Made by a program: the position numbers and the translations under genes
In this document: positions 23,891-34,760 of the stretch, piece after piece
Position numbering within the stretch: position 1 is the first letter of the stretch
Layout of the letters: each line of letters opens with the position of its first letter
Notes under the pieces: model-generated
Databases searched by the model: none
Seen by the model: only the letters and a program-made list of their open reading frames with translations
What the model was told of the DNA's origin: nothing
Source of the DNA: Hirundichthys speculiger
Taxonomy: Eukaryota; Chordata; Actinopteri; Beloniformes; Exocoetidae
Direction: 5' to 3'
DNA: 64,000 bases
Assembly: GCA_018398805.1 (NCBI GenBank)
Contig: JAGFBZ010000741.1
Span: 310,001 to 374,000 of the forward strand

Positions 23891-24682
23891 ATAACTAAAT
23901 CACAATTTTCTCACTGCTCCCTTATCAATGACTCATAGTCATTGATTATTCTGAGCTTTTGTAAATTGCAGGGGACGGGGATGTATTTCTTGGCAGGCAT
24001 GCAGTTCTCGGCATAACACCAGAATGGAAAACTGCTATGTGTCACCACCACCAAGGAAAGCAACAAACCAAGGTAGATTTACCATAAGCATCTGGCTGTT
24101 GCAGTTTGCAAAGGAGGAGCACCAACAGGACAGGGATCGGACATCAGGAAGAAAATCACCAAAAGATAAGATGATGCAAACTATAGCCAGTTTTAAGCGC
24201 AGGAGCAAGCTGTGGGCCAGGAACATCAGAAGGCACGCAACACACTAGTACTTCTTGCTCATTAAATAGACCAATAGGCAGGTGGAGTAACTGGAATAAA
24301 CCAAGTAGAGGGTCGAGTGCAGGTATACAATACTGCCTGCCTGAAATCATTCCTGTTAATCGCCTTACTTAAGCAAACAGGAAAAGAGATCTCTAGTGAT
24401 TGATGCAATTGCTTTTTTTTCCTTTTCTCTCACAGCAATCTAGATCAAGTTAACCATCTTATGAGATCATCTGACTTTCTGAGGTCACACAGGGATCTAA
24501 GCTAGCAACAGTGCATTTAGCCCAAAATAAATCTATTGGACTGTCACCTGTGAAAAAGCCTATCTAAATAGGCCTTTGTCTACCAATGTTAATTCAGTTA
24601 GAAAACTCACAATTCTAATGACAGCTCAGTCCCCCCCAGGTTTAAAATTCTGCGCCTCTGCCCACACCCTCTCCTTTGGGTC
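23891..24682. other. No feature seen
   Basis: No gene or element is recognised. A frame at 24024-24248 has no family features. Confidence 0.35.
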
Positions 24683-26060
24683 GTGCTTGACATGACACAT
24701 GGTCTCAGAGGGCAGTATATAACCTGTGACAATTTTTTCACAAACTACAACTTGGGTCAGGGACTTCTACAGAGAAAGCTCACGTTGGTTGGAGCAGTCC
24801 AAAAGAACAAGTGTGAACTCTCTGCTGAGCTGCTGGTAACCAAGAACAGGACCCCTGAGTCCTCCATGTCTGCCTTCACAGACACCACAGCCCAAGAACC
24901 TTACTGCCCCAAAAAGAAGGGAAATGTCAAAATGTTATGAGCACTTTGCATTAAAAATTATGAAATCAGCACAAGAGAAGGTCAGAAACCAAGTATGATC
25001 CCTACAATGCCACCTGTAACCAAGATTGCATGAGCGGTGGATAGTGAGCACCAAAACAGATGAAGAAAAAAAAGCAGGATCTGGAGTGCTCCACAAGCTC
25101 CTGTTTCTTTTTTTTTGTTTGTTTTTTTTTTTTATTTTCTTGTTGTGCAAAAAGGCAAACCATAAAAAGTGCAATGGTGGCTCTAGAAGTCATGGCTTCT
25201 CTAGCAGCAGACTCAGTAACTGATGTACCAGGTGCCTTAAATACTCTTCTGCTTATTGGTTCAAAGCAACACAACTTCACAGGTAGACTAACTCAGGTAT
25301 TTAAAACCCAGTTTAAGAAAAACCCTCCAATATAAACCATAACCCTAATACGAAGAAAAGAATATCCTTCCTAAAGAAAAAATGCCAAACAAACAAACTA
25401 ATAACTAAACTAAGTTATACACGACATAAAAACCTCCTTGAAACACCCCCAGCATCTCTTTCCTCATGGTCCAGGCCCGGAACCTTTTAGGCGGCATCCG
25501 CTCCCGGGGACTCTTCCAAATGGACACCGCCACCCTGGACACATGGAGAAGGTAAGTAAAATATCCACACACATACATACCACACGCACCTCCACACTAC
25601 CAAGCCCTTCACATAGGTACCTCATGCACACCTTCACATAGGCACACCAGCACAAAAGGAATTACTCAATCTGCTAAACACATATTGCACGTGTCAATTT
25701 ACAATTAATTTTCCTTGCAGGACCAGCTACTGCTGTCACTGTGACGCACTGCAACTGGACCCACCCACAATAAATAATTTAAAACAATCATGTCCAATTT
25801 AGTGTGCTTTTTTTTTTTACATAAACCATAAAGTGCTGTGTGCATATCAGTGCTGTGGTATCGGACAGGCTGTTCGTTACACCACCAAAGTGGGGGGGGT
25901 GGTGGATAATTTAGACAAAGTCATGGGGCCTAAAAGCACCAAACGAATGACTGCAAGCTGGCTGCTGCTCATCTTTTATAACATGACTGATAGATCAGCC
26001 TACAATGGATTTGTCATTTGGAAGGAGATCTTTCCAGAGTGGAACACAAAGCTTTACTAG
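24683..26060 (+). pseudogene. piggyBac transposase relic, interrupted
   Basis: The first piece (24683-24990) reads LDMTHGLRGQYITCDNFFTN, later TLVGAVQKNK, and after a stop KNYEISTREGQKPSM. The second piece (about 25885-26060) reads VGGVVDNLDKVM, later SAYNGFVIWKEIFPEWN. These are consecutive blocks of piggyBac transposase; the catalytic aspartate regions are the CDNFFT and VDNLD blocks. About 0.9 kb of unrelated sequence separates them, and the N-terminal part and Cys-rich tail are missing. The copy is dead. Confidence 0.8.
25343..25820 (+). other. Insert with exon-like structure between 11-bp direct repeats
   Basis: The 11-mer ATAAACCATAA occurs at 25332-25342 and 25821-25831, like a target duplication. 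Between them lie a start-containing segment at 25466-25553, then GGTAAGTA (a good splice donor, about 25552-25559), then TTTTCCTTGCAG (a good acceptor, ending 25721), then a short segment with AATAAA near 25770. Joining at these sites keeps a frame open past the junction. I do not recognise the predicted peptide. It could be the 3' end of a spliced transposon gene or chance. Confidence 0.3.
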
Positions 26061-26893
26061 GAGCACATCTTCTGTCTGAGCTGAGTCTCCAGCAAACCTC
26101 CATGACCCTGCATAGGAATCAGTGGGTTAGATGATGGATGGATGGATTTCTGTTTTACACATTGTGTAGCATTTATTGTTACAATTTGATGACGTGTCAC
26201 TTGTGTGTCTGTGGACACTCACAGACACACATATATACACACCATGTTAATATTGTTAATCTGTTATTTTGATTTTTCTTACATTTATTAATTTACTGGC
26301 TCAAAAACAATCTTTACATTTTCTTTCAGTGTAAATCCAGTAGATTTTTGATTTTAATCCAGCTGGTCAATTTGACCCTGAGGATGAGGCTTTCTTGTGT
26401 TGATTTATCAACATCACCTCAAAAAGAAATGTTCAGAATATAGAATAATTACAAAAAAGTCAATGTCAGATTGAACTTTGTATTTTATAAATAGGTCTTT
26501 CCAATGCACTCTTAAGAATATTTTAACATTCATTTAAAAAAAGAAACGAGTGAATTATTTTCATTGAACCATGATTTGTGAGAGGTAAAGAGTAACAGTG
26601 CACTTAATGTTAATAGAAATAGTTAGTGATCAAGTTAATGAGATATAAGCAGTGTTTCTAGGGAGTGTTTAGGTTTTTAGACACTTTTGGATTATCAAAC
26701 ATGCCCCGGGTCAAATTGACCCTGGAACATAATTGCTGTTTCTGAGAAATGAACATAACAGGAGGGTAAAGGGAAATATCAAGAATTGGCTTAAAACATC
26801 TCAAATATGTGATCATTAATTGTTGATTGTATTTTATTCTATTGTTCACCTGCTGAAAACAGACCCGGCCTTTGACCTGTGTGCGTACATATA
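26061..26893. other. Mostly anonymous; possible piggyBac-type ends
   Basis: A short GGAT repeat (26136-26151) resembles a LINE tail. The small palindromes GGTCAATTTGACC (26365-26377) and GGGTCAAATTGACCC (26708-26722) resemble motifs near fish piggyBac ends. They may mark a small non-autonomous copy, but no TTAA pair could be confirmed. Confidence 0.3.
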
Positions 26894-28512
26894 CAGTTGA
26901 AGTCAGAAGTTTACATACACTGTGCAAAAACACACGTTTCATTTTTTGTCTCAGTATCTGAAGTCAAATCAGACTGAACCTCTCCTGTTTCAGGTCAGTC
27001 AGGATTACCAAAATTATTTCATTTTGTTAAATGCCACAATAAAGAGAGAGAGAATTTCTTAGAGAGTTTTTATTATTTTCCTCGAGGTCAAAAGTTTACA
27101 TACGTTTTCTTTGTATTGAGTAGCATTTCCTGTGAACTGCATGACTTAGTTCAAATGTTTTGGGTAACCTTCCACAAGCTTCTGACAGGACTCTGCTGGA
27201 ATTCTGGTCCATTCCTCCTGACAGAACTGGTGGAACTGAGTCAGGTTTGTCAGTCGCCTTGCTCGCACACGCCTTTGCAGATCTGACCACAAGTATTCAA
27301 TGGGATTCAGATCAGGGCTTTGTGATTGGCACTCCAAGACATTAACTTTGTTATCCTCAAGCCACTTTTAACAATTTAAGCAGTAAGATTATGGTCATTG
27401 TCCATTTGGAAGACTCATTTGCCCCCAAGTTTTAGCTTCCTGCCTGATGGCTTGAGATGTTCCCTTAATATTTCTATGTAATGCTCTTTCTTCATGATGC
27501 CATCTATTTTATAAAGAGCTCCAGTACCTGCTGCAGTAAAACAGCCCCACAACATGATGCTGCCACCTCCATGCTTCACAATTAGTATGGTGTTCTCAGG
27601 TCTACAGCTTCCCCCTTTTTCCTCCAGATGTAACGTTGTTCATTATGGCCAAACAGCTCCAATTTAGTTTCATCAGACCACAGGACATGTCTCCAGAAGT
27701 TAAGATCTTTGTCTTGTGTGTCTTTGCAAACTGTAATCTGGCTTTTTTATGTTTCTTGAGGAGTAATGGTTTCTTTCTCACTGAGTGGCCTTTCAGCCCA
27801 TGTCGGTGCAGGACTTGTTTCACTGTGGATCATGACACTTTCTTACCAGCTTCATCCAGCATCTTCACAAGGTCTTTGGCTTTTGTTCTGGGGTTGATTC
27901 ACACATTTCGGACCAAAGCCCGTTCATCTCTGGGACACAGAGCCCGTCTCCTTCCTGAGTGGTGTGATGGTTGGACACTTCAGCCATGTTTATACTTGTG
28001 TATAATTGTTTGAACAGATGAACGTGGCAACTTCAAGCATTTGGAAATTGCACCTAAGGATGAGCCAGACTTGTGGAGCTCCATGATTCTCTCTGATTTC
28101 CTGGCCGATTTCTTTTGATTTTCCCATGATTTCAAACAAGGAAGCAGAGTGTTTGAGGTGTGGCCTTAAATACACCCACTGGTGTGCCGTCAATTAACTC
28201 ACGTGTTGTCAGTTAACCTATCAGGAGCTTCCAAAGCCATGACCTCATCATCTGGGCTTCCCCACGTTGTTTAAACACTTAGTACTTTTTGTGTATGTAA
28301 ACTTTTGACCTCAAAGAAAATAAGAAATTCAAAAGAAAATGTCAAAAGAAATTCTCTCTGTCATTATTGTGGCATTTAACAAAATGAAATAATTTTGGTA
28401 ATCCTGACCGTCCTGAAACAGGAGAGGTTTAGTCTGATTTGACTTCAGATACTGAGACAAAAAAGGAAACGTGTGTTTTCGCACAGTGTATGTAAACTTC
28501 TGACTTCAACTG
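26894..28512 (-). mobile_element. Full-length inactive Tc1 element (Sleeping Beauty-like group)
   Basis: Both ends carry CAGTTGAAGTCAGAAGTTTA in inverted orientation, flanked by TA (26892-26893 and 28513-28514). Inner direct-repeat-like motifs, GGTCAAAAGTTTACATACG and its partner, lie near 27087 and 28300, giving the IR/DR layout of this group. Length is 1,619 bp, normal for an intact Tc1. The transposase on the minus strand is broken. Confidence 0.95.
27096..28127 (-). pseudogene. Tc1 transposase, frameshifted
   Basis: The start at 28127 reads MGKSKEIGQEIRE, the usual beginning of fish Tc1 transposases. The frame is lost soon after, within the paired-like DNA-binding domain. Later blocks are recognisable: VLHRHGLKGHSVRKKPLL near 27810, then KKARLQFAKTHK, and SPDLNPIEYLWSDLQRRVRA (27250-27320), which holds the last catalytic residue. 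The C-terminus ends near 27096. Several shifts and stops leave no functional protein. The DNA span of 1,032 bp agrees with the ~340 residues of the family. Confidence 0.93.
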
Positions 28513-28514
28513 TA

Positions 28515-29729
28515 TATGCACTCTATACACAATCTCGCTTACATGGGTTTAACCATGTATGCATACCTGCTAACGTACTGTAAAAGTGGGTACAATGCAC
28601 TTTAAAAACCCATGCAAATGGCCAACGTGCAATAATTTGAGCATTTTACATCATATTGCTAAAAGCACTTTAGCACTTGCTATTTACCCTTCTTATGAAC
28701 ATCTGGTCCCTCCTCCGGTCTGCAATCAACAGGGCTGTCTTGTTTTTCTGTTCTTTGCATTCTGACTTTCTTCTATTACAAATGTGCGATCTTTGACTAT
28801 GTCATTGTCGCGTAATGTTGTGTGTAGCTTTTTCAGTCCTAAAGGGGGACTGCCAATGCAAATTAGCCTTCTGGCTTTAATTGGGTATATTTACATCTTA
28901 AATGTTCATAATGTACAATGTCCCTCTACACTAAATGAAGTGATAAATTAAGATCAAACCACTTAGTACCTTAGCAGCCATTATCTTTAAGAGCAGGTTG
29001 CACTATCCGCAATCCACTTTCTCAAACCTGTCATGGAGGGAGGACAGGTTTGGTACAGCGCTTCTCTGAAGATGATATAAAGCAGCTCATGTATGAGGTG
29101 AAGAGTAGGCAGATGAGAATTTTCTGCTATATATATGTACATTGTTATTATTTTATTTATTTTTTTTTTTACATCAACAACTCCTATCGGCTACCTGAAA
29201 GTCCCAGATAGTCTTTGCCCGCCCAGTAAACACGCTCTGGGGACAGGTCTGGAGCACACGCAGGTCAGTGCAGTACCTGTACTTTTTTCCTCTTCGGCCA
29301 TGTCTTTGTGTGCTTAATTGTTTTTTCTTCATTGTTTGAAAGAAAAAAAAAACTAACAAAAACTAAGAGTCTACAGATGTCTCTGAAAAGGATGTAATAA
29401 TCACAAAAATAGAAATGACAAGGACACTGATACCAGCCCATACCATAATATGATAAAAGTCTGGGTAGTGTTCTGTGTTATGATGAAAATATTCTGGAAA
29501 CCATATTCATTTGGCACCAAGCATTAAATCTTTCCGGAATGCCCTGGCTGAGGCTGGCAGCTTGTCTCTACATTTTTTTTTATATATGTTTTTGTCAGTT
29601 TTTTTTTTTTTTTAATCAACTACAGATGGATATTCCTGTGGATATTACTGTGGAGAGAAGAGTTTATTAAAGAGAAAGGCTTCTTTAATTGAAACAGCGA
29701 ATCTGGAGGATATCCTCCTGTTCCAGCTA
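28515..29729. other. No feature seen
   Basis: AT-rich sequence with T-runs near 29160, 29573 and 29600. No gene or mobile element was recognised. Confidence 0.4.
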
Positions 29730-30245
29730 AGATGAAGAGTTTTCATGGCTGTCGTACTGTTGCAATGGTGAAGGCCAGGAAATGGAGATACAAGCCCTTT
29801 CTGCCGTTAGTCATCATGGGAAATGTCAACTTCCTGACCAACAAGAGTGATGAACTGGAGATACTGGTGAAGAGTCAGAAAGTGTACCGTGAGTGCTGCC
29901 ATATGTGTTTTACTGAAACATCTCAGACTCCATCATGGATCTACCTGGATTCTGGCTTTATTTGTGAACCAGAGATGGTGTAATCCTGCACATGTAACTG
30001 TCAAAGAGCAGACGTGTTATCCAGATATTGAATTATTGGCAGTTGGATTGCGACCATACGATCTACCAAGATAATTCATTCATTTAACAACAATACTTGT
30101 TTACTTTCCACCCAGTGGAAGATCTGAAGTTCCATGTGATATAATGAATGTGCTGCTAGGATAGAGACCAAATACCCAGATGCACTTATATCAAGTGACT
30201 TCAATCATGTCACTGTATCTTCCCACCTGACTGGATTTAGATAGT
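29730..30245 (+). pseudogene. LINE endonuclease-domain fragment
   Basis: The frame from 29732 reads KWRYKPFLPLVIMGNVNFLT and then NKSDELEIL, followed by CFTET. These are the opening blocks of the apurinic-type endonuclease of a teleost non-LTR retrotransposon, the E of CFTET being catalytic. After a frameshift the reading continues as DIELLAVGLRPYDLPR and later SDFNHV (family GDFN). The rest of ORF2 is absent. The copy is dead and deleted on both sides. Confidence 0.75.
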
Positions 30246-31132
30246 TTGTTTGATTTAGATAGTTCCCCCAGATGGCAGTCTCAGCTGGACACAGTGTTCA
30301 TGTCCAACTTAGACTTGTGGCCTTGCTGTAATGAACTGAAATTTCTCAAGACCATTTTTCCAGTCTCTTTTATTAGCACTGTTTTTAGATTTAAAATGTT
30401 TTTCTCACGCATTAGTGACAAACTGGACATTCTCTGTCCATCTTTCTCCACAAATGCTTTTGTGTATGCCGCTTTGTCTGATATCATGTTCAAGGTATAA
30501 AGAGCAGACATTATATAATACTTAAAGCAGAGTTTAAATTAACAAGATGGATCTTACTTAATGTCTTATTACTTACCAAGAGGGCTGAGTTCCTGAAATA
30601 TGGCGAGGTAAAGGTCTTGGCCAAAGTGCAGATAATGAAGAATGGACCATGTCTTTTCATGACCTATTTTCTGCACAAGCGACAGTCCTTTATAGCTGCT
30701 GTTTCTTTCTATTTCCTTCTTGTCTCAGTCTCCTACAGAGAGAGGATTCAAACACCCTGAACAATCAGCGGAGGGAAATTCATTCTTGGGGAGAAATGGC
30801 ATTAATCCACTTGGTTAACAACCAAGGGAGAATTACTGCCTGGGGGTTATTTTATGTAACACTGGGCCTCCAACTGTGCATAACTGAGCTGAAGATCTTA
30901 CATCAGTCCTTTTTATTTCAAAATAATTGAAAGTCCATATCTCTAATCAGATATAAAATTGTGCTTCTCTCAGTAACATTTTCAAAGCTGTTTGCTCTCT
31001 CTGCTTTCCTTACCACATAATAAACGCATTAACAGTCCTAATGTTTTTACATTTCCTTCATGCTTGAATGTCAAACATTGTATCTTAAAAGAATCTGTTT
31101 TTTTTTTTGTGACTTCATGGAATTGCTTTTTT

Positions 31133-31138
<6 letters not shown>
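30246..31138. other. No clear feature
   Basis: No gene is recognised. Part of 30246-30560 may continue the LINE remnant, but no conserved block is visible. Confidence 0.35.
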
Positions 31139-31172
<34 letters not shown>

Positions 31173-31173
31173 G
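31139..31173. repeat. (ATT)n microsatellite
   Basis: About eleven tandem ATT units. Confidence 0.95.
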
Positions 31174-31312
31174 CAATTATTTTTATTGCTCACTTTGGTT
31201 GTCAGAGAGGATACTCACTACATTATGAATACATTATCATCTTTTAAGGATCCTCCAGAAACAGCAATGACAGGTTTAAAATTTGATTTGTGGCAGTCCT
31301 GATTTTTTCTTT

Positions 31313-31545
31313 TTCCTCCACAGCAGACATCTGAATGAGAGCTGCCACAGCTGCACATTTATTCCATTTGGACGCGCTCTTTCACGCGCCGACTTGCGAG
31401 TTGCACTTTCCGCAAACTTGGTATCTTGCGATCGCAGGTTTAGGGGAGCCGGGTGGTCTGAAACTGTACCGAATCCGTATCGAAACCGTGTATCAAAAAC
31501 TGCGGTACGGACCATACCGTGAGCCACCTGTACCGTTGACCCCTA
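31313..31545 (+). mobile_element. hAT family copy A, 5'-truncated
   Basis: From CCTCCACAGCAGACATCTGA to ACCGTTGACCCCTA this matches the right-hand part of the copies at 60163-61011 and 62622-63639. It shares with the 60163 copy the short form GAGAGCTGC-CACAGCTGCAC, where the 62622 copy has about 120 extra bases. It has no left end. Its right end runs directly into a long TA repeat. Confidence 0.85.
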
Positions 31546-31591
<46 letters not shown>

Positions 31592-31622
31592 ATGTATGTA
31601 TGTATGTATGTATGTATGTATG

Positions 31623-31693
<71 letters not shown>

Positions 31694-31704
31694 CATAGAC
31701 ACAC
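31546..31704. repeat. (TA)n/(TATG)n microsatellite
   Basis: About 155 bases of TA, then TATG/TGTA units, then TA again and a short CA stretch. The Tc1 element begins at its right edge. Confidence 0.97.
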
Positions 31705-31705
31705 A

Positions 31706-33286
31706 CACTACTCAAAAAAATTAAAGGAACACTTTGTAATCAGAGTATAGGATCAGGTCAATTCAGCTTCTGGGATATTGATATGGTCAGGTAAGTAGCA
31801 GAGGGGGTTGTTAATAGGTTTCAGCTGCTTTGTTGTTAATGAAATGAACAACAGGTGCACTAGAGGGGCAACAACGAAATGACCATCAAAACAGGAATGG
31901 TTTTACAGGTGGAGGCCACTGTCATTTTTTTCCCCTCCTCATCTTTTCTGACTCTTTTTCACCAGTTTTGCATTTGGCTAGGGTCACTGTCACTACTGTT
32001 AGCATGAGGCGATACCTAGACCCTACAGAGGTTGCACAGGCAGTCAAACTCCTCCTGGATGGCACATCAATACGTGCCATTGCCAGAAGCTTTGCTGTGT
32101 CTCCCAGCACAATCTCAAGAGCATGGAGATGATTCCAGGAGACAGGCAGTTACTCCAGGAGAGCTGGACAGGGCTGTAGAAGGTCTACAACCCATCAGCG
32201 GGACCAGTATCTGCTCTTTGTGCAAGGAGGAGCAGGAGGAGCACTGCCAGAGCCCTACAAAATGACCTCCAGCAGGCCACTGGTGTGAATGTCTCTGACC
32301 AAACAATCAGAAACAGACTTCATGAGGGTGGCCTGAGGGCCCGACGTCCTCTAGTGGGCCCTGTGCTCACTGCCTGGCACCGTGGAGCTCGATTGGCATT
32401 TGCCACAGAACACCAGAATTGGCAAGTCCGCCACTGGCGCCCTGTGCTTTTCACAGATGAGAGCAGGTTCACCCTGAGCACATGTGACAGACGTGAAAGG
32501 GTCTGGAGAAGCTGTGGAGAACGTTATGCTGCCTGTAACATCGTTCAGCATGACCGGTTTGGTGGTGGGTCAGTGATGGTCTGGGAAGGCATATCCATGG
32601 AGGGACACACAGACCTATACAGGCTAGACAACGGCACCCTGACTGCCATTAGGTATCGGGATGACATCCTTGCACCCATTGTCAGACCCTATGCTGGTGC
32701 AGTGGGTCCTGGGTTCCTCCTGGTGCACGACAATGCTCGGCCTCATGTGGCGAGAGTATGCAGGCAGTTCCTGGAGGATGAAGGAATTGATCCCATTGAT
32801 TGGCTCCAACGCTCGCCTGACCTAAATCCAATAGAACACCTCTGGGACATTATGTTTCGATCCTTCCGACACCGCCAGGTTGCACCTCAGACTGTCCAGG
32901 AGCTCAGTGATGCCCTGGTCCAGATCTGGGTTGAGATACCCCAGGACGCCATCCGTCGTCTCATTAAGCGCATGCTCCGACGTTGTCAGGCATGCATACA
33001 CACACGTGGTGGCCATACAAATGACTGAATACCATTTTGAGTTGCTGCAATGAAATTTCAGCAAAATGGACTAGCCTGCCGCATCATTTTTTCACTGTAA
33101 TTTTTGGGTTGTCTTTGAATTCAGCCCTCTGTAGGTTGATAATTTTCATTTCCATCAAATGATGTGGCATAATTTTGTTCCTAACACATCATCCAGTCCA
33201 TATCAGTATAAATAAACAGCATGATTTTTTTTCCCATTGAGATCTGATGTGTTTTCAAAGTGTTCCTTTAATTTTTTTGAGCAGTG
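31706..33286 (+). mobile_element. Nearly complete Tc1 element inserted in a TA repeat
   Basis: The ends are inverted copies of CTCAAAAAAATTAAAGGAAC-ACTTT, preceded by CACTA on the left and read as the complement of CACTG on the right. The right side is followed by TA; the left flank is CA, probably a mutated TA. Length is 1,581 bp. (TA)n/(CA)n sequence continues on both sides, so the element landed inside a microsatellite. This family is known to be shared among teleosts and lampreys. Confidence 0.95.
32004..33028 (+). pseudogene. Tc1 transposase with one stop and one 1-base deletion
   Basis: The frame starts at 32004 (MRRYLDPTEVAQAVKLLLDG), which begins the helix-turn-helix DNA-binding domain. 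A TGA at 32130 stands where the family has arginine and looks like CpG decay of CGA. Near 32212-32216 one base is missing, after which reading continues in another frame to the stop at 33028. That second part is fully open. It shows the DD34E catalytic triad: FTDESRF (D codon 32456), LVHDNARPH (D codon 32729) and NPIEHLWD (E codon 32834), with 34 residues between the last two. One change from the family is MVWEGIS for MVWGGIS. Confidence 0.95.
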
Positions 33287-33289
33287 TAT

Positions 33290-33368
<79 letters not shown>

Positions 33369-33398
33369 TGTGTGTGGTGTGTGTGTGTGTGTGTGTGT
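33287..33398. repeat. (CA)n-(TA)n-(GT)n microsatellite
   Basis: CA, then TA, then GT dinucleotide repeats directly after the Tc1 right end. Confidence 0.95.
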
Positions 33399-33499
33399 AC
33401 ATGTACATGCTTATGCAATCTTGCTGCAAATGTTAGTTTTCTGTTTTCTTGCATAAGCGTGAGTGATAGTCAGTGTGTCCTTCACCAGCCCTCTTTGAC

Positions 33500-34760
33500 A
33501 GTCCAATCTAACATTTATTAACTCCCAAAACCCAGATTTCATCAGAGAGGACAAAGATCACTGACAGTGAGGCACAAAAAGGCAGGCAGTGATGGATGTG
33601 GTGTTGTGTCGTGTACTTTGGTGTACATAGATGAATTTGTGGAGGTTTGTGTTGCAATGGAATATGTATCCACATCAGAGCTAAAACAGACCAGCAGGCA
33701 GTAGTGATGCTGATCTCGAACACTTGCTCCGCATCAACCAGTGACCACAATGACCCCCATCCCACGACTACCACAGCAAGCCAACCTTTGTAACAATGCT
33801 GCCACCCAACCCCAGGATGACCCACTCCACCACAGCCTACCGAGAATTCCCACGTGCAGCAATACGGGCCACCAGGAAGGATGTTGAAGGAGAGCAAGGA
33901 CATGGAAAAAAAAAAAAAAAAAACAGGGACACTACGACCATCCCCGTTGTTCGTGCCAAGACCCTAAACAAAAACCTATATGATGTTGTGAAAGTGAGGT
34001 TTTGGGCTGTTTTCTAACTCTCTGCTGCAAAAAAACAGTAAGTGCTGCTAAAAACCAGTGCTGTTGTGAACCCTGACTAATGTGATCAAGGATATGTGAT
34101 TACTTTAAAACTGGAGGGCAGGAGTGGATGAGGGGCTAGTGAGGACACCGAGACATTCCTGTGGTGCAGTCTGCCCACTACAAAGTTACCAAACTACTAA
34201 GACAACACCTCCAACCCTGTCGTGAGACCTTGTATGTAATCCTTGTGTATTAGTACTCTGGTCTAATGATGTACATTAAAAGAGACGTGGCATGAAGTCA
34301 CATTGGAGAGAAGGAAGTGACCAGGTCCCTCAACCCCACATTCTCCAGATTTGACCTGGATACATGTGGAGCAAGCACAACCCTGAGCAGCCCAGGTAGG
34401 GAGAGATGACCCACAAGAACCAGCAGCACGACAGCAAGGGGCGACTCCACCCCCACCACCATCAGAGGATCCCAACTCTCTCGTCGGCTGCATTCTGTTC
34501 CACACAAAGATACAGGATACATAGTGACACGACCTAACATGGGTTAGGCTGGGCCCAAACAAACAAGGCCCAAACAGTACAGCCCCAGGGCTTCGCCATT
34601 GGCTAGACCCACCCCCCACCCCAGCCGTCCCGGACAGAGGGTCAGGCTCCAAGCCCATGACGAGGCAGTGACCAGGAGAGATGGCAAGAGAACTCATGCC
34701 CACAGCCACAGGGTCAGCCAGCATGCACCTCTGAGTAGGTTTCAAACAATAGAACCACAG
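33500..34760. other. G/C-rich unclassified block
   Basis: The composition is distinctly richer in C and G than the flanks, and the + strand is rich in CA and CC. Two moderate open frames on the minus strand (33508-33903 and 34263-34745) have low-complexity composition and no family motifs. An A19-like run lies at 33905-33923. The block looks like repeat-derived DNA, perhaps untranslated parts of a retroelement, but no ends, RT or integrase blocks were found. Confidence 0.3.

Noticed and set aside
25060..25335. Frames with Phe-rich or Lys-rich runs at 25002-25335
   Set aside because: They come from a T-rich tract within the broken piggyBac region and lack family features.
31335..31724. Open frames with long runs of Tyr-Ile on both strands around 31335-31724, and similar ones at 426-614, 33237-33521 and 63533-63794
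   Set aside because: They are translations of (TA)n and (CA)n microsatellites and not genes.
34263..34745. 160-codon minus-strand frame rich in Gly, Ser and Cys
   Set aside because: Low-complexity composition, no start context, no domain and no splice signals; it sits in a G/C-rich block where long frames arise by chance.
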